64,000 bases of DNA, taken from positions 1 to 64,000 of the forward strand of contig JBGSWN010000267.1 in NCBI GenBank assembly GCA_041752395.1. The letters are read 5' to 3'. Below, one piece after another: positions 56,736 through 64,000 of this stretch (positions within the stretch are counted from its first letter, which is position 1; each line of letters starts with the position of its first letter). The stretch is from UBA6168 sp041752395 (GTDB lineage Bacteria > Bacteroidota > Bacteroidia > Chitinophagales > Saprospiraceae). The notes beneath the pieces are model-generated. The model was not told the DNA's origin. It made no database searches and worked only from the letters and a program-made list of their open reading frames with translations. The position numbers were made by a program, and so were the translations under genes.

Positions 56736-59700
56736 ATGACAAAATTTCATTTTCCCAAAATCAGGGTGTTTGGTAAGTACAACCTGCCTAAGCATCCCAT
56801 CGGCCTACGCCGAATCTCTTTCTTACCTAGAAAATTTGACTTGCTGCTTCTTTTGACGCTACTCGCATTTTCGTTCGACGCAAAAGCTCAAAATGACACC
56901 CCCTGCGAATGCTCCCAACGGTGGACAGCGGGTGCCGCTTGGAATCCGAACGGAACGGTGAATGAAAATCCACCACCAATGTCCCAACCAGTGGGAATCG
57001 TTAAATGCGGCAGCACTGAAAGCATCCAAGCCAATATCATGACACAGTTTGGATGTACGTACAACCCAGCCGCATTTCCCATAAATTTGGTGACCTGTAC
57101 CGACCCAATCACAGGAATACCAATTCCTGCGCCAGCAGCGCCAAACCCTGGCGAACCCATCATTTTTTTCAATTTTGACTTGCGTCCAAACGTGGGCACT
57201 GTCCAAATTCAAATCAATGAAAACAACATGCTTGACAATATTGGGTGGGCACTGTACTATTCCGCTACCCCTACAACTGGCACAGGCCCAGGCCCGCATT
57301 ACCAAAGTGGGGACTGCAATAACCTTGTTTTCTACCATTGCGGAACGGCAAGTGGTAATAATTGGGTTACTATTTTTACACCATTTTTTACAGAAGCTAC
57401 CAATTGGTATTTGGTAGTATGGGACCAAGATGACGACATTGATGTCATGCTTGAAAACTTCAAAGGTCGGTATGGATGCGGCGATGGCGATCTATATTGT
57501 GACCTTGAAACAGGGACCGTCGCAACGACTTGCAACATCAATGGAACCTACACGGTCAATATTCCCATTGCTGGTCAAAACGGCAATTATATCGGAACCG
57601 ACCCAAATGCATTAAATTCTCCCTCCGCTGGTTTATGTTTGACAAATACTGGCGATGGTGGCCCAACTTCGGGCATCATTTCGTTGACCTACAATTATGG
57701 AACGCCGTATGACATTGATATTTCAATTGACATCAATGGGCCTTGTCCCGATCCAATTTTACCAGGCGCATGCACAGCAAACATTGTTGGCATTGCCCCT
57801 GACTGTTGTATAATCCCCCCGGACTGCACCATATCTGGGCCTACTTTGGTTTGTCCTTTGGAAAATGGAATCTTATACACTGGGCAACCAAATATGGATT
57901 CCTACTTGTGGACAATTACCGGGAATGGGAGTATTGTTGGAGCTTCAAACGGGCAATCTGTTTCTGTTACTTCGGATGCAGTTTGTAGCGGCGGCTATGA
58001 ACTCACTTTACAAGTTGTAAAATTTACTTGCGTAAACACCTGTATGTTGCAGGTGACTGTTGATGATGACATCTTACCTTCAGTTAGCTGTCCTGCTCCA
58101 ATCACAATTAATGCCTGCCCTACCCAAATGTCAATCAATGATTCCTTTAATTCTTGGGTAAGTGATTTTTCGGCATCGGACAATTGTGGTTCATTAAATA
58201 TTACAGGATTAGCAGGTGCTACTGCACCAAGTGGGTGTGGTGGAACGACTGTCGTAAATTATTCTGCCATGGATAACTGCGGCAATTCTGCAAATTGCTC
58301 TTCTACATTCACCATTTTAGCGCCAGCAACGGTGGTTTTGACCTGCCCCGCCAATGTGACTGAGGCGGCCTGCCAGTCTCAGCAAGTCATTCAACAAAAA
58401 TATACTGCATGGCTGGCAACAGCCATGTCAACTGGCGGTTGCAATGCGGTGCTTTCACACAATAGTTCTGGAATTCCTTCAGCCTGCGGAGAATCCAGGA
58501 CTGTTATTTTTACCGTAAACAGCAGCTGCCAAGCACCTGTAACCTGCAGTGCAACTTTCACGGTAACTGCTGCACCGGCGGCTGTCATTAATTGCCCTAC
58601 AAACATTACGGAAGCGGCTTGTCAGACTCAAGCATCCATTGATACAAAATATGCAAATTGGTTAGCGACTGTTTCGGCAAGTGGCGGTTGCAACGGTGCC
58701 TTGACAAACAATAGCACCGGGCCTCCATCGGCTTGCGGCGGCTCAAAAACGGTGATTTTTACCTATACCAGCACCTGTGCACCATTGGTGACTAGCTGTT
58801 CAGCGACTTTCACCGTCACGGCACCAGCCAATGTGGTCTTGACCTGCCCAACAAACCAAGTGGAGGCAGCTTGCCAGACGCAAGGTGCCATCAATGCAAA
58901 GTACAATACATGGTTAGCCACTGTTGTTGTTAGCGGAGGTTGCAATGGTGCTTTGACCAACAACAGTACAACCCCGCCAGATGCATGTGGTGGTTCAAGA
59001 ACCGTCACATTTACTTATACCAGCACTTGTGCGCCATTTACAACGACCTGTCAGGCAACGTTTACCGTAAATTCATCACCAGCGGTGTTGACCTGTCCAG
59101 CTAATACCACCACGGCAGCCTGCCTAACCCAAGCTGCCGTAAACACGGCCTATGCCAATTGGCTGGCTTCAGTTTCAATCAGTGGTGGATGCAATGGGAT
59201 GCTGACCAACAACAGCACGGGGCCGCCCGATGCTTGCGGTGGTTCAAAGACCGTGATGTTCACTTACACGAGCACCTGTGCACCGTTGACCAGCACCTGT
59301 TCCGCAACTTTCACCGTTCCTAACGCACCTGTCATCGTCCTGAACTGTCCGCCAACAATCATCGAAGCGGCTTGCCAGACCCAAGCTGCAATTAACACGA
59401 AATACAACAACTGGCTCAACATGGCCAATTTCAGCGGAGGCTGCAACGGTGTTTTGACGAACAACAGCGCAGGAATTCCATCGGCCTGTGGAGGAGTTTC
59501 AACTGTAACATTTACGGTTGCTCAAAGCTGCGGCACTATGGTGACCTGCACTCGTAGTTTCACGGTATCCTCCAATCCGGTCCAATTGACTTGCCCAGCC
59601 CCTGTAACAGAGGCAGCTTGTCAAACCCAAGCACAAATCAATTCAAAATTTTCAGCTTGGCTCGCTACGGTTTCAACGAGCGGTGGCTGCAACCCTGTTT

Positions 59701-62700
59701 TGTCAAACAACAACTCCGGTGCCCCACCCGCTTGTGGAGGAAGCACAACGGTGACATTTACCGTCATCAGCGGTTGCGAAGCACCTAAAATCTGCTCAGC
59801 TACTTTTGCTGTCGCAAACGCACCTGTCGTGACCCTCACATGCCCGGTCAGCCAATCAGAAGTGGCTTGCCAAACCCAAGGAGCTATCAATACGAAATAT
59901 GCGAATTGGCTGGCCACAGTTTCCGCCAGTGGCGGCTGCAACGGCGTTTTGACAAACAACAGCACGGGCGCACCTGATGTATGCACGGGCGGAACAGTTT
60001 CCGTGACATTCACTTACACGAGCAACTGCCCACCAGTAACAAGTAACTGCACCGCAACTTTCACTGTTGCCGCACCACCTCCGATTGTGCTCAATTGCCC
60101 CGCAAATCAAACGGAAGCAGCTTGCCAAACACAAGCGGCCATCAATGCCAAATACAATACATGGCTAGCTTCAGTTTCTGGAAGTGGTGGTTGTACGGGT
60201 ACTTTTACCAACAACAGCACGGGTGCTCCAAATGTGTGTACGGGCGGAGTTTCCACCGTAACCTTTAATTATATCAGTAGTTGTGCGCCGTTTTTCACTT
60301 ACTGCACAGCCACATTCACCGTCACTCCACCTGCACCCGTTGTACTGACCTGTCCATCGAATGTGACTGAAGCGGCCTGTCAATCACAGGCTACTATTGA
60401 TTCGAAGTTCGCCACTTGGCTGGCTTCCGTTTCCGCTAGCGGCGGCTGCAATGGTATGCTTTCCAACAACAACACCGGTGCTCCAAATGTCTGCACAGGC
60501 GGCACTACTACCGTTACCTTCACCTACACCAGCACTTGTGCGCCTTTAACGACAAGCTGCACGGCGACTTTCACCGTCAACGCTCCGGCCATGGTTTCAC
60601 TGACTTGCCCGGCCAACGTTTCCGAACCAGCTTGCCAGACACAGGCTGCCATCAATGGAAAATTTGCCACATGGTTAGCCTCGGCCTCAGCCGCTGGCGG
60701 TTGCAATGGCTTGGTGACCAACAACAATACAGGCGCACCCAACTCATGCGGTGGAACCACTACGGTGACATTCACCTACACGAGCAGTTGTGCGCCATTG
60801 ACTTCGACTTGCGCTGCCACTTTTACGGTCGAGGCACCAATAGGAGTGGTGCTTACCTGCCCCGGCAACCAGAACGAAGGCCCCTGCCAGACACAGGCTG
60901 CCATTGATATGAAATATAATACTTGGCTGGCATCCGTTTCAGCAAGCAATGGTTGTTCTGGATTGGTGACCAACAATAGCACGGGCGCACCTTCTGCTTG
61001 TGGGGGTTCTAAAATGGTAACATTCACCTATTCCAGCCCATGCTCGGCTTTGATGACTACTTGCCAAGCCACTTTTTCCGTGGAAGCAGCACCAACAGTG
61101 ACCATCACTTGCGCAGCAAACACAACGGTTCCAGCTTGCCAAACACAGGCCGCAGTTGATGATGCTTACGCAATTTGGCTCGGCACAGCTTCGGCCAATG
61201 GCGGCTGCAACAGTGCTTTGAGCAACAACAGCACAGGCGCTCCGCTAGCTTGCGGCGGTTCAAAAACAGTGATTTTTACCTACACCAGCAGCTGTGCGCC
61301 TTTGACGACGACTTGCTCGGCAACTTTCACCGTCACCGCATCCCCTGCTGTGGCATTAAATTGCCCAGTAAATACAACTGTTCCAGCTTGCCAAACGCAG
61401 GCCGCAGTGAATGATGCTTACGCAATTTGGCTCGCCACTGCATCGGCAAGTGGAGGCTGCAACGGCTCATTGAGCAACAACAGCACAGGTGCTCCGCCGG
61501 CTTGCGGCGGTTCAAAAACAGTGGTTTTTACCTACACGAGCAGCTGTGCACCTTTGACTACGACTTGCTCGGCAACTTTCACCGTCACCACATCCCCTGC
61601 TGTGGCATTAAATTGCCCAGTAAATACAACTGTTCCAGCTTGCCAAACGCAGGCCGTAATTGATGATGCTTACGCAATTTGGCTCGCCACTGCATCGGCA
61701 AGTGGAGGCTGCAACGGCTCATTAAGCAACAACAGCACAGGTGCTCCGCTGGCTTGCGGCGGTTCAAAAACAGTGATTTTTACCTACACGAGCAGCTGTG
61801 CGCCTTTGACTACGACTTGCTCGGCAACTTTCACGGTGACAGCAGCGCCAGCAGTGGTTCTAACCTGCCCGGTCAGTGTGACGGAAACGACCTGCCAATC
61901 GCAAACCGAGATTGACAACAAATACGCCGCATGGCTGGCTTCGGCTACAATCAGTGGCGGTTGCAATGCTGTTTTGACCAACAACAACCCTGGCAGCCCA
62001 TCGGCATGTGGGGGTTCTTCGACGGTAACTTTCACGGTGATGAGCAGCTGCGAAGGGCCGGTAACTTGTAGTTCGACCTTTGCAGTTACGCCAGCGCCAC
62101 CTGTGGTTCTGAACTGCCCTGCGCCGTTTATGATGCCTCCTTTATCCACCCAAGCGCAAATTGATGCGGCTTTCGCAACATGGTTGGCGACAGCCAATTC
62201 GACTGGCGGATGTGGGGTCTTGACCAATGACAACACGGGGGCTCCTAGTTCCTGTGGAGGCAGCACGACGGTCACTTTTACCTTCACCAGCTCTTGCGCA
62301 CCAATCGCTACAACAACCTGTAGTTCCACATTTTCGGTACCGATGGTTGCACCGGGCATCGGTGTCGCCAAATATTTTGCTGGCATTCAAACTTCGACGA
62401 GTGGCATACCGGGCAACTTCGATGTCATCACTGAAATTGTCGTCCAGAACCTCGGAAGTACCAGTTTGAGCAACCTGAGTTTGGTGGACAACCTTGGCGC
62501 AGCCAACAACCTTGGCTCGGCATTCGTGGGCATCACGGGTGCTCCGCAAATCGTGGCCGTGGGCGCAAAAGGCGCTACCACCACTGCCGACGTTAACCCG
62601 ACCATCAATCCAGCATTTAACGGAAATGGCAACAACAACCTGCTTCTCAGCAGCGGAATGCTCATGCCAGGCCAGCGGTATGTGCTGCAATTCCGTTTTG

Positions 62701-64000
62701 AGGTGAATCCAGATGCGCCGGGTGCACCTGTGGTAATGAAAAATCAAGCCACTGCCTCTGGCTCCGTTTCAACCTGTTCCGCCCCAATGGTCGTGAGTGA
62801 CCTCTCGGACGAGGGCGACAATCCGATGACTTCCAATGCAGGTTATATCGGCGACAGCGGTGGCAGCAACGACCCTACCCTGCTCACCAATTGTTGGAGC
62901 TTGCTCAACAGCAGCATATCCTGCAATGATTTAGTACAAGTTTCACTGAATCAAAATTGTGAAATCTGGCTCACGCCGGGCATGGTACTGGAGGGCGAAG
63001 CCCAGATGTGCATCAACCCGAATTTGTACCCACTCGGCAGCTACTACGAGGTACTGATGGTGACGGATGCAAATGGCGCACCAGTGCCAGATTTAAATCC
63101 AGCCACTGCGAATATCTACGAGATTAGCGGCAGCTACATTGGCCAATATTTGACGGTAAAAATTCGGGACAAGGTTTACAAAAACACCTGCTGGGGTCAA
63201 ATTTTTATCGAAGACAAACTGGCACCAGTTTTCAATTGCCCAAGCACGCCAGTCACTGTTTTTTGCTCGGCAAACTTGGCGAACGTGCCACCACCAACCG
63301 TCACGGACAATTGCGACCCTAATCCAATTGTAAGCTTGGTGGGCCAGCAAATCATTGACAACGACATCTGCGGCGATGGAATTTATACCGTGCGTCGCAC
63401 TTATAAAGCCACGGATAATCACGGGAACATGAGTGCAAATTGTGTTCAAAACATCAATTTGACTCGCCCGCCAGTGGATTTCCCAGATGACATTACTTGG
63501 AGCTGTACGCAATATTCAGCGCATCCAAACATCGTGAATGCGACGACTTTGCACCCGACGATTGTTGACGTTGACCCAGTAGAACAGGGCATTGATGTCA
63601 GCCCAAGTTTACCTGATACAACGCTTGCGCACACTGGTTCTGGTGTCGTAAACGTGAGCCTCAGCACCATTTGCAAGTACAGCGTCTTGAAATCTGACCA
63701 GACCGTTGGGATTTGCGGAGCCAGTTTCAAAATCATCCGCACTTGGACGGTACTCGACTGGTGTACAGGCGACATCATCACCACGGGTGTGGGCGGTGAG
63801 GACAATGTGCAGGTGATAAAAATCGCTGACAAAGTGGCGCCAACCATTACCCGTGCGCCATTCAATGTCAGCATAAATGTGCCTGCAGCCTACCCACAGC
63901 CTTGCAAATCAACGGGTATTTTGTTGCCGCCAACCATTGCTGACAATTGCAACGCCGTGACAGTGCAAATCATCACAACGATTGGTGAAGCTATCTATCT
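56736..64000 (+). CDS. Giant secreted HYR-repeat protein, 5' part (at least 2421 residues)
   Basis: Open from the ATG at 56736 to the right edge; frame checked at 58329, 62343 and 63957. A basic N-terminus is followed by a signal helix (F-D-L-L-L-L-L-T-L-L-A-F-S-F) and cleavage near D-A-K-A-Q. A unique region (about residues 55-440) precedes one canonical HYR domain (S-V-S-C-P-A-P-I-T-I...Y-S-A-M-D-N-C-G-N-S). About 16 cysteine-rich repeats of 84 residues follow (58325-62340). Then comes a DUF11-like strand region (F-D-V-I-T-E-I-V-V-Q-N-L-G-S-T-S-L-S-N) and HYR/SprB-like units (V-F-N-C-P-S-T-P-V, P-P-T-V-T-D-N-C-D). The end, and any T9SS tail, lie outside. It is likely a surface adhesin or gliding-type filament, probably crosslinked by disulfides. 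Confidence 0.9.
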   Translation, partial: MTKFHFPKIRVFGKYNLPKHPIGLRRISFLPRKFDLLLLLTLLAFSFDAKAQNDTPCECSQRWTAGAAWNPNGTVNENPPPMSQPVGIVKCGSTESIQANIMTQFGCTYNPAAFPINLVTCTDPITGIPIPAPAAPNPGEPIIFFNFDLRPNVGTVQIQINENNMLDNIGWALYYSATPTTGTGPGPHYQSGDCNNLVFYHCGTASGNNWVTIFTPFFTEATNWYLVVWDQDDDIDVMLENFKGRYGCGDGDLYCDLETGTVATTCNINGTYTVNIPIAGQNGNYIGTDPNALNSPSAGLCLTNTGDGGPTSGIISLTYNYGTPYDIDISIDINGPCPDPILPGACTANIVGIAPDCCIIPPDCTISGPTLVCPLENGILYTGQPNMDSYLWTITGNGSIVGASNGQSVSVTSDAVCSGGYELTLQVVKFTCVNTCMLQVTVDDDILPSVSCPAPITINACPTQMSINDSFNSWVSDFSASDNCGSLNITGLAGATAPSGCGGTTVVNYSAMDNCGNSANCSSTFTILAPATVVLTCPANVTEAACQSQQVIQQKYTAWLATAMSTGGCNAVLSHNSSGIPSACGESRTVIFTVNSSCQAPVTCSATFTVTAAPAAVINCPTNITEAACQTQASIDTKYANWLATVSASGGCNGALTNNSTGPPSACGGSKTVIFTYTSTCAPLVTSCSATFTVTAPANVVLTCPTNQVEAACQTQGAINAKYNTWLATVVVSGGCNGALTNNSTTPPDACGGSRTVTFTYTSTCAPFTTTCQATFTVNSSPAVLTCPANTTTAACLTQAAVNTAYANWLASVSISGGCNGMLTNNSTGPPDACGGSKTVMFTYTSTCAPLTSTCSATFTVPNAPVIVLNCPPTIIEAACQTQAAINTKYNNWLNMANFSGGCNGVLTNNSAGIPSACGGVSTVTFTVAQSCGTMVTCTRSFTVSSNPVQLTCPAPVTEAACQTQAQINSKFSAWLATVSTSGGCNPVLSNNNSGAPPACGGSTTVTFTVISGCEAPKICSATFAVANAPVVTLTCPVSQSEVACQTQGAINTKYANWLATVSASGGCNGVLTNNSTGAPDVCTGGTVSVTFTYTSNCPPVTSNCTATFTVAAPPPIVLNCPANQTEAACQTQAAINAKYNTWLASVSGSGGCTGTFTNNSTGAPNVCTGGVSTVTFNYISSCAPFFTYCTATFTVTPPAPVVLTCPSNVTEAACQSQATIDSKFATWLASVSASGGCNGMLSNNNTGAPNVCTGGTTTVTFTYTSTCAPLTTSCTATFTVNAPAMVSLTCPANVSEPACQTQAAINGKFATWLASASAAGGCNGLVTNNNTGAPNSCGGTTTVTFTYTSSCAPLTSTCAATFTVEAPIGVVLTCPGNQNEGPCQTQAAIDMKYNTWLASVSASNGCSGLVTNNSTGAPSACGGSKMVTFTYSSPCSALMTTCQATFSVEAAPTVTITCAANTTVPACQTQAAVDDAYAIWLGTASANGGCNSALSNNSTGAPLACGGSKTVIFTYTSSCAPLTTTCSATFTVTASPAVALNCPVNTTVPACQTQAAVNDAYAIWLATASASGGCNGSLSNNSTGAPPACGGSKTVVFTYTSSCAPLTTTCSATFTVTTSPAVALNCPVNTTVPACQTQAVIDDAYAIWLATASASGGCNGSLSNNSTGAPLACGGSKTVIFTYTSSCAPLTTTCSATFTVTAAPAVVLTCPVSVTETTCQSQTEIDNKYAAWLASATISGGCNAVLTNNNPGSPSACGGSSTVTFTVMSSCEGPVTCSSTFAVTPAPPVVLNCPAPFMMPPLSTQAQIDAAFATWLATANSTGGCGVLTNDNTGAPSSCGGSTTVTFTFTSSCAPIATTTCSSTFSVPMVAPGIGVAKYFAGIQTSTSGIPGNFDVITEIVVQNLGSTSLSNLSLVDNLGAANNLGSAFVGITGAPQIVAVGAKGATTTADVNPTINPAFNGNGNNNLLLSSGMLMPGQRYVLQFRFEVNPDAPGAPVVMKNQATASGSVSTCSAPMVVSDLSDEGDNPMTSNAGYIGDSGGSNDPTLLTNCWSLLNSSISCNDLVQVSLNQNCEIWLTPGMVLEGEAQMCINPNLYPLGSYYEVLMVTDANGAPVPDLNPATANIYEISGSYIGQYLTVKIRDKVYKNTCWGQIFIEDKLAPVFNCPSTPVTVFCSANLANVPPPTVTDNCDPNPIVSLVGQQIIDNDICGDGIYTVRRTYKATDNHGNMSANCVQNINLTRPPVDFPDDITWSCTQYSAHPNIVNATTLHPTIVDVDPVEQGIDVSPSLPDTTLAHTGSGVVNVSLSTICKYSVLKSDQTVGICGASFKIIRTWTVLDWCTGDIITTGVGGEDNVQVIKIADKVAPTITRAPFNVSINVPAAYPQPCKSTGILLPPTIADNCNAVTVQIITTIGEAIY
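58325..62340 (+). repeat. About 16 tandem 252-base coding repeats (84-residue HYR-derived unit)
   Basis: Each unit begins L-x-C-P-x-N-x-T-x-A-A-C-Q-T-Q, continues with a helix ending W-L-A-S/T, then S-G-G-C-N, N-N-S-T-G-A-P, A-C-G-G-S, F-T-Y-T-S-x-C-A-P and C-S-A-T-F-T-V. That is six to seven cysteines per unit. Unit starts are near 58333, 58585, 58838, 59090, 59338, 59587, 59836, 60088, 60343, 60598, 60850, 61105, 61357, 61609, 61861 and 62113. The units at 61345-61596 and 61597-61848 differ at only about eight bases by eye. Confidence 0.88.

Noticed and set aside
58325..62340. CRISPR-like regular spacing of repeats
   Set aside because: The unit is 252 bases, in frame, coding and diverged in a protein-like manner; it is a repeat protein, not a CRISPR array.

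Overview
The window looks like a chromosomal segment of a Bacteroidota bacterium, most likely from the Saprospiria (Saprospiraceae-like). The evidence is indirect but consistent. Several secreted proteins end in type IX secretion (T9SS) sorting domains. Many intergenic regions carry the Bacteroidota promoter form TTTG/TTG-N19-21-TAnnTTTG. Menaquinone is made by the futalosine route (MqnE, MqnA). DUF1573, DUF2452 and BadF-type proteins are present. Two giant surface proteins have repeat architectures I associate with Saprospiraceae. No rRNA, phage, IS element or CRISPR array is visible. One tRNA (Lys, UUU) is present.

Layout. 1-8.8 kb is metabolic and mixed: the end of a class IV aminotransferase, a PaaG-like isomerase, a lipoprotein, a beta-barrel protein, a family 2 glycosyltransferase, mqnE-mqnA, a small HNH nuclease pair, a BadF-type kinase and phosphofructokinase. 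8.8-19 kb holds a membrane protein, an ArfB-like peptidyl-tRNA hydrolase whose reading frame runs through a terminator, RibB with a decayed GTP cyclohydrolase II domain, a trans-sulfuration enzyme, NhaD, a large secreted Asp-box protein and an amidase. 19.0-27.7 kb is a minus-strand exopolysaccharide operon: Wzc-like copolymerase, flippase, methyltransferase, glycosyltransferase, 2OG oxygenase, a 45-residue membrane peptide and an O-antigen-ligase-like polymerase, probably driven by one promoter near 27.83 kb.

28.1-37.8 kb holds a 277-residue T9SS protein and a 2767-residue calcium-repeat protein that share an N-terminal domain. 38.2-48 kb has tRNA-Lys, a HAD phosphatase, an esterase, chorismate synthase, a SelL-like redox protein, an anchor-J secreted protein, an unusual SNase-like protein, DnaK and MeaB. 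48.5-56.5 kb has a WD40 protein, a phosphopantetheinyl transferase, a 3'-5' exonuclease, envelope proteins, a long signal peptidase I and a TlpA-like thioredoxin. From 56.7 kb to the right edge runs a second giant secreted protein with about 16 cysteine-rich HYR-type repeats; it is cut by the window end.

Most notable observations: (1) in the 2767-residue protein, five of 19 core modules gain two cysteines at fixed positions, always together, which suggests an optional extra disulfide; (2) a free-standing paralogue of its N-terminal domain lies next to it; (3) gene ends are repeatedly closed by hairpins built from short repeated words that reach into the flanking stop codons; (4) the ArfB-like frame reads through its own terminator into ribB; (5) RibB has lost the zinc cysteines of its second domain; (6) phosphofructokinase has Asn in place of the usual Mg-binding Asp. 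No clearly new multi-gene system is proven. The giant-protein/paralogue locus is the best candidate.
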